Assembly: GCF_017352135.1 (NCBI RefSeq)
Contig: NZ_CP071454.1
Coordinates: 4,365,001 to 4,429,000 of the forward strand
Length of the DNA: 64,000 nucleotides
Source: Rhizobium lentis
GTDB taxonomy: Bacteria > Pseudomonadota > Alphaproteobacteria > Rhizobiales > Rhizobiaceae
Reading direction: 5' to 3'
The translations under genes and the position numbers were made by a program. This document shows positions 16,829-26,117 of this stretch, piece after piece; within the stretch, counting starts at the first letter, position 1, and each line of letters starts with the position of its first letter. Below the pieces are notes generated by a model. That model had not been told where the DNA came from. It saw nothing but the letters and a program-made list of their open reading frames with translations, and searched no databases.

Positions 16829-17227
16829 CTAGACGGGATACCTATCATATTGCGGTAGGCCGTCGGTTATCTCGTAGAAATCGCCCTTGTCGGCACAGTA
16901 GATATGGTGGCTGAAGGCAAGGCCGCTCGGTTCGTCGAAGGCTCCAGCCATCACCGAGACTTCCGACCGTCCGTCACCCTGCCAGAACAATGCGGAGCCG
17001 CAATTCGAGCAGAAGCCGCGCCGCGCCTCTTCGCTTGACCGATACCAGCGGACTGCCTTTTCGTCTTCCACCGAAAGCGCCGTGCGCGGCACGTTGACTG
17101 CGGCATAATAAAATCCCGTCTGACGGCGGCATTGCGAACAGTGGCAACCGACGACGGGTCCGGGCTTCCCCCGAATTGAAAATCGAACGGCGCCGCAAAG
17201 ACAGCCGCCTGTATGTTCTTCGCTCAT
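16829..17227 (-). CDS. GFA-family (glutathione-dependent formaldehyde-activating-like) zinc protein
   Basis: The 132-residue protein has the GFA/CENP-V zinc fold with its cysteine clusters in order: GGCLCGAVRFSI (about 7-18), VGCHCSQCRRQTGFYYA (about 27-43) and GFCSNCGSALFW (about 71-82). The family is named for formaldehyde-glutathione adduct formation, but most bacterial members have no shown activity. It is transcribed away from the LysR gene at 17398, with a shared upstream region of about 170 bp, so it could be a target of that regulator. Confidence 0.88.
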   Translation of the reverse strand: MSEEHTGGCLCGAVRFSIRGKPGPVVGCHCSQCRRQTGFYYAAVNVPRTALSVEDEKAVRWYRSSEEARRGFCSNCGSALFWQGDGRSEVSVMAGAFDEPSGLAFSHHIYCADKGDFYEITDGLPQYDRYPV

Positions 17228-17397
17228 AGGTCGTCTCCCTTTGCTTGCGCCAGGGTGCCGCCGATCGCAGACGGCGTCAAATCCGTTTCCCTGAACGAAC
17301 GATCAGGATTCTTGAAGGCACCAATCCCACTCTTGCGAAAGCTTTGGCCGGTAAGGCATGCTGGTCGTTCTTGCATTTCACCATGGCTTGGCTGTCG

Positions 17398-18348
17398 ATG
17401 CTGACTTTACGACAAATTGAGGTAATAAGGGCCATCATGGTCACCGGCAGCATCGCGGGCGCCGCGCGGCTGCTGAATGTCTCGGCGCCCGGCCTCAGCC
17501 GCCTCATGAAGTATACCGAGGATTCCCTCGGCATCAGGCTGTTCGACAGGCGTGCCGGACGCTACGTACCGACCTCGCAGGCACGCAACATCTTCGATCT
17601 GCTCGACACCGTCCATCGAAAGATCGACGATCTGCAGTCGGCCGTGGCAGGCCTCGGCCGCGGCCAGAGCCAAGAGCTTTGCATCGCATCCGTGCCGAGC
17701 ATCGCCAACGTCATGGTTCCGCGGGCCATCGCGAAGCTGCGGCAACGCTTTCCGGATCTCTCGCTCGACGTCAACATTCTCAAAATCGAGGAGGCGATAG
17801 ACTACTTGCTCCTCGGACGCGGCGAATTGGTCGCCATCTCGTCCCGCTTCGACCATCCGCTGATAGAATTCGAGCCGCTGGCAAGTGGCAGGCTGTTATG
17901 CATCGTTCCGGAGACCAGCCCTTTAGCCGCAAAGGACAAGATTACGCCGCTGGAAATGTCCGACCATCCGCTGATCGGCATCAATCCCAAGGATCCCTAT
18001 GGGGCGATCATGGCGGCAATGTTTATCAACAACGGCATCGATTACCGGATGAACATCAAGGCCCGCTTCGGCACGACGGTTTGCAGCCTTGTCGCTGCCG
18101 GTCTCGGTATAGCTATCATTGATGAATTCACCGTGGCGCATGGCATGGTTCGGGGATTGAAGAGCATCGAAATCGACGCCGACAGTATCTTTCATACCTA
18201 CATCGCCTACCGCAGGGACCTGCCCCTGTCCGCTTATGCCGAGCACTTTCGCCAGCTTTTGCGCCACGAGATGAAAAGCGCGAGTTCGATCAAGGCTGCC
18301 GGATCCTCGAAGCGAAGGAAACCTCTTCAGCAACATCGCGATAGATGA
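17398..18348 (+). CDS. LysR-family transcriptional regulator
   Basis: The 316-residue protein begins with a winged helix-turn-helix (MLTLRQIEVIRAIMVTGSIA, then GAARLLNVSAPGLSRLMKYT) and continues into the periplasmic-binding-protein-like effector domain (FPDLSLDVNILKIEEAIDYL, ISSRFDHPLIEFEPLASGRL). I place the start at the ATG at 17398, giving the usual MLTLRQ start; an in-frame ATG at 17383 would add five residues and the frame is open to 17245. It precedes a same-strand shikimate dehydrogenase/ABC transporter/dehydroshikimate dehydratase set and is probably its regulator, with the metabolite as co-inducer. The sequence does not identify the inducer. Confidence 0.9.
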   Translation: MLTLRQIEVIRAIMVTGSIAGAARLLNVSAPGLSRLMKYTEDSLGIRLFDRRAGRYVPTSQARNIFDLLDTVHRKIDDLQSAVAGLGRGQSQELCIASVPSIANVMVPRAIAKLRQRFPDLSLDVNILKIEEAIDYLLLGRGELVAISSRFDHPLIEFEPLASGRLLCIVPETSPLAAKDKITPLEMSDHPLIGINPKDPYGAIMAAMFINNGIDYRMNIKARFGTTVCSLVAAGLGIAIIDEFTVAHGMVRGLKSIEIDADSIFHTYIAYRRDLPLSAYAEHFRQLLRHEMKSASSIKAAGSSKRRKPLQQHRDR

Positions 18349-18520
18349 AGCCGCTGACCATCCGTTCGTTATGGCTTACGCACGCCATTAACATCATGTT
18401 ATGGAAGGCTGCAAAAATGATACTCGATCTACCGGCCAGCTATCGCTAGATTTTTCTCGGGAGTTAGATCGGCCAACCGCTGGGTCGATGCTCGACTTCC
18501 AGCGATGAGATGGACGATCG

Positions 18521-19348
18521 ATGACAGGTTTCATTCCTTCGGGAAGCACAAGGCTTTTTTCAGTGGTGGGTGATCCCATCGACCAGGTGCGATCGCCAAG
18601 CGTCCTCACCCGCCTTCTGGTTGACCAGGGTGAAGAAGCCGTCGTCGTACCGATGCATGTGGCCGCCGCCGATCTACCTACCCTTTTCCAGGCGCTGCAT
18701 ACGGTTCGCAACATAGGCGGAATCCTCGTGACCGTTCCGCACAAGCAGGAGGCATTCCGTTTATGTGCAACGGCGACGGATCGCGCTGCTTTCGTGGAAG
18801 CCGCCAATGTCGTGCGGCGGCTGGATGACGGCTGGCACGGAGACAATACCGACGGGTTGGGATATCTGGACGGGATCGAAAGACAGGGGTTTGCCGTTGC
18901 CGGCCGCAAATGCCTGCTGATCGGATGCGGTGGGGCGGGAGCGGCTATCGCGCTCGAAATCATGAGACGCGGGGCGTCATTGCTTGCGATCCACGACATC
19001 GACCGCGAGCGGCGAGACGCCGTCATCGCCAAGCTTGACAGGTATTATCGCGGTCGGCTTGTCGTCGGCAGCGCAGATCCGGCAGGCTACGATCTCGTTG
19101 CCAATGCCACGCCCCTCGGCATGCGGCCGGAGGATCCCCTGCCGATCGACGTATCCAAACTGGAATCGCGACAATTCGTGGCCTGCGTGGTCACAAAACC
19201 GGAAGTTCCGCCGCTGATCGAGGAGGCGCGGCGGCGCGGATGCCGAACCATGACGGGTGCCGGAATGTTCGACGCGCAGGCCGCGACGCTTGTGGACTTC
19301 CTGCTGACGCGACCGAGCGAACGGGAAGTAGGCTTGAAACGAGACTGA
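18521..19348 (+). CDS. Shikimate/quinate dehydrogenase paralogue
   Basis: The 275-residue protein has the AroE fold: an N-terminal substrate domain starting with FSVVGDPIDQVRSPSVLTRL, the catalytic-lysine segment GGILVTVPHKQEA (Lys in VPHK), the Asp of DNTDGLGYLDGI, and the NAD(P) loop LIGCGGAGAAIALEI. The family interconverts shikimate and 3-dehydroshikimate, and some members use quinate. The usual SxS motif that binds the carboxylate in AroE (SKSPS-type) is here QVRSPS, typical of catabolic paralogues. Located between a LysR regulator and an ABC transporter, and together with a dehydroshikimate dehydratase, it probably works in the oxidative (catabolic) direction. The cofactor cannot be assigned. 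Confidence 0.87.
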   Translation: MTGFIPSGSTRLFSVVGDPIDQVRSPSVLTRLLVDQGEEAVVVPMHVAAADLPTLFQALHTVRNIGGILVTVPHKQEAFRLCATATDRAAFVEAANVVRRLDDGWHGDNTDGLGYLDGIERQGFAVAGRKCLLIGCGGAGAAIALEIMRRGASLLAIHDIDRERRDAVIAKLDRYYRGRLVVGSADPAGYDLVANATPLGMRPEDPLPIDVSKLESRQFVACVVTKPEVPPLIEEARRRGCRTMTGAGMFDAQAATLVDFLLTRPSEREVGLKRD

Positions 19349-19432
19349 CTTTCGTCTCCTGCTGACGTGAAGGCCGGTGGCGCGTGGAGACGGCGCCCTT
19401 AAGAACCGGTCTGTTTTTACTGGGAGGACTGC

Positions 19433-20569
19433 ATGTACCGTAAATATCTGCTCGCAATCTCGTCCACGCTGCTCATCGGAGCGGGCGCGGCCCGAGCCGA
19501 AGATACCGTGAAGCTTGGCATGGTCGTCGAATTGTCCGGCGCCGGCGCTCCTGCTGGCACCAACTGGCGTGACGGCGTCAAGATCGCGGTCGAGGAAATC
19601 AATGCCGAAGGCGGAATCCTCGGCAAGAAGATCGAACTCGGCGAATATGATACTCAGACCGACCCTCAGGTTTCGCGCGCGCTCGTTCAGAAGGCGATCG
19701 ATGAGGGAGCATATGCGATCCTCGGCACGATCTATTCCGGTTCGACGATGGTCAACATGCTGGTGGCACAGCAAAACAGCACGCCGCAATTCGTCGGGTC
19801 GGAATCGCCGAGCATCGTCCAGAAGGGCAATCCCTTTGTTTTCCGCACGTCGTCTGGTTCCCAGAAAGGCATTCCCGCGCTGACGAATTATTTCACCGAC
19901 ACGCTCAAGGCCAAGAAGGTTGGCATCGCCTGGGTGAACAATGAATTCGGCAAGGGCGGCCACGATGTTTTCGCAAGCGAGATGAAGAAAACCGGTATCG
20001 AGGTCGTCGCCGACGTCTCGTCCGAACAGGGCCAGGCCGACTACGCCGCCGATATCGCCAAACTGAAGCAGGCCCAGCCGGATGCCGTCTTCGTCTACAT
20101 GAATCAGGAGGAATCGGCGCGTTTCCTGATCGAGGCCAGGAAGCAGTCCCTGGCCATGCCGCTCGTCGGAGAGGTTACGCTTACCGAAGCCAAGGTGGTG
20201 GAATTGGCCGGCCCGGCCGCCGATGGCGCGATCGCCCATGTCGGCCTAACCGCCGCGGCAACGGACGTTCCGGGCATCGGCGCCTTCGACAAGAAATTCG
20301 AAGAGATTTTCAAGCGCAAGCCCACCCATGACGCGATCAAGGGTTATATCGGAACGTGGACGACCAAATACGTCACCGAGATGGTCGGCGAGCTGGACGG
20401 TGAAGCCTTCGCCGAAAAGATGCATGGTCTGTGCCTGAAGGCGGCGGACTATCCGAAGATCCTTCTCGACACCTGCTGGGATGGGAAGGGAGAAATGTCG
20501 CGTCCGAGCTTCATCGTGCAGGTGAAGGACGGCAAGGCTGCGGTCATCGGCACGGTCCCCGCCAACTGA
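19433..20569 (+). CDS. HAAT-family ABC transporter substrate-binding protein
   Basis: The 378-residue protein starts with a signal peptide (cleavage after ARA near residue 22) and continues as a type I periplasmic binding protein of the Leu/Ile/Val (HAAT) family: KLGMVVELSGAGAPAGTNWR, GVKIAVEEINAEGGILGKKI, and TDPQVSRALVQKAIDEGAYA. HAAT proteins bind amino acids and also aromatic acids and related carboxylates. It heads a five-gene transporter with two permeases and two ATPases in canonical order. Its neighbours (shikimate dehydrogenase before, dehydroshikimate dehydratase after) point to shikimate or quinate as cargo. The ligand is inferred from context only. Confidence 0.9.
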   Translation: MYRKYLLAISSTLLIGAGAARAEDTVKLGMVVELSGAGAPAGTNWRDGVKIAVEEINAEGGILGKKIELGEYDTQTDPQVSRALVQKAIDEGAYAILGTIYSGSTMVNMLVAQQNSTPQFVGSESPSIVQKGNPFVFRTSSGSQKGIPALTNYFTDTLKAKKVGIAWVNNEFGKGGHDVFASEMKKTGIEVVADVSSEQGQADYAADIAKLKQAQPDAVFVYMNQEESARFLIEARKQSLAMPLVGEVTLTEAKVVELAGPAADGAIAHVGLTAAATDVPGIGAFDKKFEEIFKRKPTHDAIKGYIGTWTTKYVTEMVGELDGEAFAEKMHGLCLKAADYPKILLDTCWDGKGEMSRPSFIVQVKDGKAAVIGTVPAN

Positions 20570-20627
20570 TCAACCTCCGCTTCGCCGCGGCAGCCTGTCC
20601 TGCCGCGGCCATCGAAAGAGTGGCACG

Positions 20628-21506
20628 ATGTCCCAATTCCTACAGGTTCTCTTGTCCGGTCTGGCGACCGGCTCCATCTACGCGCTCGTCGCCATCGGCT
20701 TTACGCTGGTATGGCAGGCCGCGCAAACCGTTAACTTCGCCCAGGGCGAGTTCGTGATGCTGCCTGCCTTTTTCGTGCTGGCCTGCATGAGCATCCTCGG
20801 AATGCCGTTCTGGATGGCCCTGCTGGCCGGCCTCGTACTGTCGATGGTCATTCTCGGCGTCCTCTTCAAAAAGCTCATGGTAGAGCCCATCCTTCCCCAT
20901 GGTGGTATCACACTGATCATCGCGACAATGGCACTGGGCATCCTGCTGAAGGAAAGCGTGAAGGAGTTCTACTCGGCGGAGGCCCAGCCGTTCCCCGCCA
21001 TGTTCCCGAACGACCCCATCGACGTTTTGGGCGCGATCCTTTCGATGCAGGACATATTCAACCTCGTACTCTGCCTCGGTATCGTCGTCCTCCTCACGCT
21101 GTTCCTGAACCGCACGCGCACTGGGCGCTGCATGCAGGCTACCGCGCAAAATCCCGGCGTCGCGGAGATCCTCGGCGTCGATGTCAAGCGGATGATCCTC
21201 TATACCTTCCTGATCAATGCCGCGCTCGCCGCCCTCGCCTCCTATCTGATCACGCCTGTCTATCTCGCCAAGTTTTCGAATGGTGAAACGCTCGGCCTGA
21301 TCGCTTTCATTGCGGCGATCGTGGGCGGCTTCAACCAGATTCGCGGCGCGCTGGTCGGAGGGCTGCTAATCGGCGTTCTCGACAACCTGACAGCCGCCTA
21401 CGTCACCGCGGAGTACCGCGCCGCCCTGCCCCTGGTTCTCCTGATCGTCATCATCCTCGTCAGGCCGCAAGGTATCCTGGGAACGTCGGAAGGGAGGACG
21501 GTCTGA
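20628..21506 (+). CDS. HAAT ABC transporter permease, LivH type
   Basis: The 292-residue membrane protein has the LivH pattern of about eight hydrophobic helices, starting with LQVLLSGLATGSIYALVAIG and the conserved QTVNFAQGEFVML segment. The cytoplasmic EAA-like loop is around TGRCMQATAQNPGVAEILGV. It forms the heterodimeric channel with the next gene, whose ATG overlaps its stop codon by one base (position 21506), showing translational coupling. The gene order (binding protein, LivH, LivM, LivG, LivF) is complete, so the transporter should be functional. Confidence 0.92.
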   Translation: MSQFLQVLLSGLATGSIYALVAIGFTLVWQAAQTVNFAQGEFVMLPAFFVLACMSILGMPFWMALLAGLVLSMVILGVLFKKLMVEPILPHGGITLIIATMALGILLKESVKEFYSAEAQPFPAMFPNDPIDVLGAILSMQDIFNLVLCLGIVVLLTLFLNRTRTGRCMQATAQNPGVAEILGVDVKRMILYTFLINAALAALASYLITPVYLAKFSNGETLGLIAFIAAIVGGFNQIRGALVGGLLIGVLDNLTAAYVTAEYRAALPLVLLIVIILVRPQGILGTSEGRTV

Positions 21507-22489
21507 TGATGACTCCCAAATTGCGCTTGCTCATAATCATCGCGCTCTTGGCGCTCGCCATCGCCGCGCCGATCGGCCACAAGAACTACATCATCTATGT
21601 GCTGACCTCGTGGATGATCTTTACCATCGCCTCCATGGGATTGAATTTGACGCTCGGCTATGCTGGCCAGATTTCGCTGGCGCAAGCCTCGTTCATGGCG
21701 ATCGGCGCCTATATCACCGCGCTGCTGACGCTGGCCGGCTGGCACTGGATCGTGGCGATGCCGCTGGCTCTCTTCGCATGCTTCGTCGTCGGTCTGCTGC
21801 TCGGCTATCCGGCGCTACGCGTCAAGGGTCACTTCCTGGCGTTCGTGACGCTCGCCTTCAACACGCTCGTCTTCCTCGTCCTCAGGAACGAGGATTGGCT
21901 GACCGGCGGCAGCATTGGTCTCGTCGGCATGCCGCGTCCGGACTTCGGGCTGTTCTCGACGATGAAGCAGCTGCCGTTCTACTATTTCACGCTTGCCGTC
22001 ACGGTGCTCGCAGCACTCGCCATGTGGGGTATCGTTCGCTCGCCGTGGGGACGCGCCTTCAAGGCGTTGCGTGAAAATCCCGTACGCGCCGAGAGCCTCG
22101 GCGTCGACACTCGCCGCATCACCCTGCTCGCCTTCGCGATCGGCTCAGCCTATGGCGGGCTGGCTGGAGCCTTGATCACCCCCCTCGTGCAGTTCATCGA
22201 ACCCGGCTCCTTCGCGCTCGCGCATTCCCTACGCATCCTGCTGATGGTCATCGTCGGCGGCGCGGGATATTTCTTTGGGCCGCTGGTGGGAGCGGGCGTC
22301 GTCATTCTGCTTCCGGAGGTCCTGCGCTTCACCGAAGGATATTATCTCATCATCTATTCGGCGCTGGTCATCGTCATGCTCATTTTCGTCCCCTCAGGAC
22401 TGATCGGCGTCGGCGCCAGGATCCGCGCAAAACTCTGGCCGAAAAAGCAGGTCCGTGCAGACATGGCCGAAGGAGCAAGCCTGAAATGA
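21506..22489 (+). CDS. HAAT ABC transporter permease, LivM type
   Basis: The 327-residue partner permease carries about nine hydrophobic helices and the LivM marker LNLTLGYAGQISLAQASFMA near residue 50. The coupling loop is GRAFKALRENPVRAESLGVD. A cytoplasmic basic tail (RIRAKLWPKKQ) follows the last helix. Two ATGs lie at 21506 and 21509; the first overlaps the preceding stop. Its own end overlaps the ATPase start at 22486 by four bases, so the three genes are tightly coupled. Confidence 0.92.
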   Translation: MMTPKLRLLIIIALLALAIAAPIGHKNYIIYVLTSWMIFTIASMGLNLTLGYAGQISLAQASFMAIGAYITALLTLAGWHWIVAMPLALFACFVVGLLLGYPALRVKGHFLAFVTLAFNTLVFLVLRNEDWLTGGSIGLVGMPRPDFGLFSTMKQLPFYYFTLAVTVLAALAMWGIVRSPWGRAFKALRENPVRAESLGVDTRRITLLAFAIGSAYGGLAGALITPLVQFIEPGSFALAHSLRILLMVIVGGAGYFFGPLVGAGVVILLPEVLRFTEGYYLIIYSALVIVMLIFVPSGLIGVGARIRAKLWPKKQVRADMAEGASLK

Positions 22490-23232
22490 ACGCGCCCATT
22501 CTCTCCGTTCGCAATATCGGCAAGAGCTTCGGCGGAATCCGCGCCGTCGACAATGTTTCCTTCGAAGTCGGCAAAGGCGAAATCCTGGGGCTGATCGGCC
22601 CGAACGGGTCGGGCAAGTCGACGCTCTTCAACTGCATCCTCGGCCAATTGACCCCGGATACCGGCGATGTGGCCGTCAACGGCAGGAACGTCTCCGGCAT
22701 GCGCGCCTCCGACCTCAACAAGCTCGGGGTCGGGCGCACATTCCAGCAGCTTTCGGTCTTTCCGAAAATGTCTGTGCTGGACAATATCATCCTTGCCGGA
22801 CAGGAACATCACGGCACGATGCTGTCGCGCCTCTTCGGACCGGGTGATGCCGGCCTGACGGCGGAAGCTGAAAGGATGATCTCCTTCTTCCGTCTCGGTC
22901 ACCTGAAAGACACGCTAGCCGGCTCTCTTTCATACGGCCAGCAGAAATTGGTCGACGCCGCCATGGCCTTCATGGCGGGGCCGAGCCTGGTCCTGCTCGA
23001 CGAGCCGGCCGGCGGTGTCAACCTGACGATGCTCGCCAATCTCAAGGATCGGCTCATCGCCTACAATGCCGAACACGGAACGACATTCGTCGTCATCGAG
23101 CACAATATGGAGTTCGTAATGAGCCTGTGCTCCCGCATCATCGTTCTCGCCGAAGGCAGCATCATCGCAGAAGGCACGCCGGACGAAATCCGGTCGAACC
23201 AGACCGTCATCGACGCCTATCTCGGAGGCTGA
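22486..23232 (+). CDS. HAAT ABC transporter ATPase, LivG type
   Basis: This 248-residue nucleotide-binding subunit has Walker A LIGPNGSGKSTLFN, Q-loop in the GVGRTFQQLSVF segment, signature SYGQQKLVDAA (the LivG-type variant of LSGGQ), Walker B LVLLDEPAGGVN and the switch histidine in VVIEHNMEFV. The GRTFQ motif is characteristic of LivG. It pairs with LivF to energise the two permeases. It overlaps the preceding permease by four bases and ends 2 bp before the next ATPase start. Confidence 0.93.
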   Translation: MNAPILSVRNIGKSFGGIRAVDNVSFEVGKGEILGLIGPNGSGKSTLFNCILGQLTPDTGDVAVNGRNVSGMRASDLNKLGVGRTFQQLSVFPKMSVLDNIILAGQEHHGTMLSRLFGPGDAGLTAEAERMISFFRLGHLKDTLAGSLSYGQQKLVDAAMAFMAGPSLVLLDEPAGGVNLTMLANLKDRLIAYNAEHGTTFVVIEHNMEFVMSLCSRIIVLAEGSIIAEGTPDEIRSNQTVIDAYLGG

Positions 23233-23234
23233 AA

Positions 23235-23963
23235 ATGCTTGAACTGAAAAACATCCAAGGCGGCTACGGCAAGATCACCATCCTGAACGGCGTGTCGTTC
23301 TCGATCCCGAAGGCGTCCATCACAACCGTCATCGGGCCGAACGGCGCCGGCAAGTCGACCGTCTTCAAGGCGATTTTCGGCCTCCTGAACATTCATTCGG
23401 GCCAGATCCTGCTCGACGGCAAGGATGTGACCCGGCAAACGCCGCGCCAGATGATCGCCCACGGCGTCACCTACGTTCCGCAGGGACGCAACGTCGTCCC
23501 GCAGCTCTCGGTCTACCACAATCTGGAGCTCGGCGGCATTACCGCAAGCGACCAAGCGAAAGTGCGCCAGCGCATCGACATGGTGATGGACCAGTTCCCC
23601 ATGCTGCGCAAGTTCAGCAACCGCAAGGCCATCGAACTGTCCGGCGGGCAACAGAAGCAGTTGGAGGTGGCTCGTGCCCTCCTGCTCGACCCGAAGCTGA
23701 TCCTGATCGACGAGCCTTCCATCGGCCTGTCGCCCAATCTCGTGCAAGAGGTCTTCCAGACCCTGATCCGGTTGCGCGACCAGGGCGTTACCATCCTGAT
23801 GGTGGAGCAGAACGCCAAATCGGCGCTTGCCATGTCGGATTACGGCCTCGTCCTCGAGCTCGGTCAGACCCGCATGCACGACAAGGCGACCGCCCTGCTC
23901 GCCGACCCGCGCGTCGGCCAGCTCTTCCTCGGCGGCCACATCGAGACCGAACATGCACATTGA
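23235..23963 (+). CDS. HAAT ABC transporter ATPase, LivF type
   Basis: The 242-residue ATPase begins at the ATG at 23235 (MLELKNIQGGYGKITILNGV), two bases after the LivG stop and preceded by GGAGG. It shows Walker A VIGPNGAGKSTVFK, the LivF-type YVPQGRNVVPQLSV segment, signature LSGGQQKQLEVARAL, Walker B LILIDEPSIGLS and MVEQN. The longer frame upstream to 23127 lies inside LivG and is discarded. It completes the transporter. Confidence 0.93.
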   Translation: MLELKNIQGGYGKITILNGVSFSIPKASITTVIGPNGAGKSTVFKAIFGLLNIHSGQILLDGKDVTRQTPRQMIAHGVTYVPQGRNVVPQLSVYHNLELGGITASDQAKVRQRIDMVMDQFPMLRKFSNRKAIELSGGQQKQLEVARALLLDPKLILIDEPSIGLSPNLVQEVFQTLIRLRDQGVTILMVEQNAKSALAMSDYGLVLELGQTRMHDKATALLADPRVGQLFLGGHIETEHAH

Positions 23964-24108
23964 AGCGCTAGGCGTCGTCGCAAGCTTGGGTGACTGCCCG
24001 ATCCGGTGCGGCGCGAGCCGGCGGCTTTGGTGGATGGATTTCCTGGCTCCAACGCTGTGGAACTAGGATCCGAAGGGCAAGGTGATTGGCTGCTAGTGGA
24101 GTTGCCCC

Positions 24109-25998
24109 ATGAAAACTTCGATTGCGACAGTATCGACCAGCGGCGAACTCCCGGAAAAGCTGGAGGCGATCGCCAGAGCGGGCTTCGACGGCGTGGAAGT
24201 CTTCGAAAATGACTTCTTGGCCTTCGATGGGAGCCCTGCGGATGTCGGCAGGATGGTCCGCGACCACGGACTGGAGATCACGCTCTTTCAGCCTTTCCGT
24301 GATTTCGAGGGCATGCCCGAGCCCCTCCGCAGCCGCACCTTCGACCGCGCCGAGCGCAAATTCGACGTGATGCAGCAACTCGCAACCGAATTAATCCTCG
24401 TTTGCTCCAATGTTTCTTCCGCCGCACTCGGCGGCATCGATCGGGCAGCGGCAGATTTTCACGAGCTCGGCGAGCGGGCGGCCAAGCGTGGCTTGAAAGT
24501 CGGATACGAAGCCCTCGCCTGGGGAAAGCACATCAACGATCATCGGGATGCTTGGGAAATCGTACGCAGGGCCGATCATCCGAATGTCGGCCTGATCCTC
24601 GACAGTTTCCACACGCTTTCGCGCAAGGTCGATATCAACTCGATCCGATCGATTCCCAAGGAAAAGCTCTTCATGGTGCAGCTTGCCGATGCGCCCTTGA
24701 TCGATATGGATCTGCTTTATTGGAGCCGGCATTTCCGCAACATGCCAGGCGAAGGGGATCTCCCTGTTGCGGCGTTCGCAGCCGCCGTCGCCGATACTGG
24801 CTATGACGGCTACTTTTCTCTGGAAATATTCAACGACCAGTTCCGCGGAGGCTCCACGCGCTCGATCGCCACGGACGGACATCGTTCGCTGATCTATCTT
24901 GCCGATCAGGTCCGGCGTGCACGCGCCGTCCCAGATCTGTCGATACAGCCGATGCCACCGCGCGCCATCGTCAATGGCATTGCCTTCGTGGAATTTTCGG
25001 CAGACGAGGAAGAGGCAGCCGACCTTGTCCGCATGTTGGAAACCTTAGGCTTCCAAAAGGAGGCCGTCCATCGGAGCAAGGACGTAAGCCTTTACCGGCA
25101 AGGCGATATACGTCTCATCATCAATACGGATCGACATGGTTTTGCCGGCTCCTCATTTGCCATCCATGGAACGTCCGCTTATGCGCTCGCGCTGGTGGTC
25201 GACGATGCCACGAATGCTCTCGAACGGGCCGTCGCCCTCGACGCGGAGCCCTTCTGCCAACCGGTCGTGCCGGGCGAGGTGGAAATCCCGGCAATCCGCG
25301 GCGTAGGCGGAGGGGTGATCTACCTGATAGATGACAAAAGCAATCTCGGCCGGTTTTCGGAAATCGATTTTTTGCCCGTTGAAGACGAAACCGAGGTCGT
25401 TTCCGCCCATCTGCTCCATATAGACCACGTTGCGCAGACGGTCGCCTATGACGAGATGCCGACCTGGCTCCTATTCTACACCGCGATCTTCGAAGCGCAG
25501 AAAACGCCGATGGTCGACATCATAGATCCCGCCGGAGTGGTACGCAGTCAGGTGGTCGAAAATGCATCAGGCTTGCTGCGCATTACGCTGAACGGCGCGG
25601 AAAACAGGCGTACGCTGGCTGGCCATTTCATGGCCGAGACGTTCGGCTCCGGCGTGCAACACCTTGCGTTCCATACCGACGATATTTTCGCGACAGCAGC
25701 CAGCCTGCGGCAGAACGGTTTCAAACCACTCGCGATTTCGCCGAATTACTATGACGACCTCGAAGCGCGCTTCGGATTGGATACGCAACTCAGCGATCGG
25801 CTGAAGGCGGAAAATATCCTGTACGACCGGGACGAGCACGGAGAGTATTTCCAGCTCTATAGCCCGACGTTCGGCGAGGGTTTCTTCTTCGAGATCGTAC
25901 AGCGTCGGGGCTATGCAGGCTACGGAGCGGCCAATGCGATTTTTCGAATCGCAGCCCAGAAGAAGCACCTGAGGCCGGACGGCATGCCGAAAGCTTGA
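24109..25998 (+). CDS. quiC: 3-dehydroshikimate dehydratase fused to HPPD-like domain
   Basis: The 629-residue protein is a two-domain fusion. Residues 1 to about 280 form a xylose-isomerase-like TIM barrel (SIATVSTSGELPEKLEAIAR, GFDGVEVFENDF, GYEALAWGKHINDHRDAWEI, GYFSLEIFNDQFRGG), the class of dehydratase that converts 3-dehydroshikimate to protocatechuate. Residues from about 290 form a 4-hydroxyphenylpyruvate dioxygenase-like VOC half with possible metal ligands in HIDHVAQTVAYDEM, GVQHLAFHTDDIF and EGFFFEIVQR. Fusions of this kind are known in QuiC1-type enzymes of pseudomonads; the role of the second half is not established. It closes the shikimate-type cluster 145 bp after LivF. Protocatechuate breakdown genes are not in the window. 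Confidence 0.88.
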   Translation: MKTSIATVSTSGELPEKLEAIARAGFDGVEVFENDFLAFDGSPADVGRMVRDHGLEITLFQPFRDFEGMPEPLRSRTFDRAERKFDVMQQLATELILVCSNVSSAALGGIDRAAADFHELGERAAKRGLKVGYEALAWGKHINDHRDAWEIVRRADHPNVGLILDSFHTLSRKVDINSIRSIPKEKLFMVQLADAPLIDMDLLYWSRHFRNMPGEGDLPVAAFAAAVADTGYDGYFSLEIFNDQFRGGSTRSIATDGHRSLIYLADQVRRARAVPDLSIQPMPPRAIVNGIAFVEFSADEEEAADLVRMLETLGFQKEAVHRSKDVSLYRQGDIRLIINTDRHGFAGSSFAIHGTSAYALALVVDDATNALERAVALDAEPFCQPVVPGEVEIPAIRGVGGGVIYLIDDKSNLGRFSEIDFLPVEDETEVVSAHLLHIDHVAQTVAYDEMPTWLLFYTAIFEAQKTPMVDIIDPAGVVRSQVVENASGLLRITLNGAENRRTLAGHFMAETFGSGVQHLAFHTDDIFATAASLRQNGFKPLAISPNYYDDLEARFGLDTQLSDRLKAENILYDRDEHGEYFQLYSPTFGEGFFFEIVQRRGYAGYGAANAIFRIAAQKKHLRPDGMPKA

Positions 25999-26117
25999 TG
26001 ACCCGAAGCTGTTGCCCCTCGACAACACCTGCCGATCTCCTCGCGTCGCCGCGTTGAACCGGAAGCTGTTATCGGTGATACTACAGGCTCAATTTATTCA
26101 ACCGTTGGGAGACTGAC

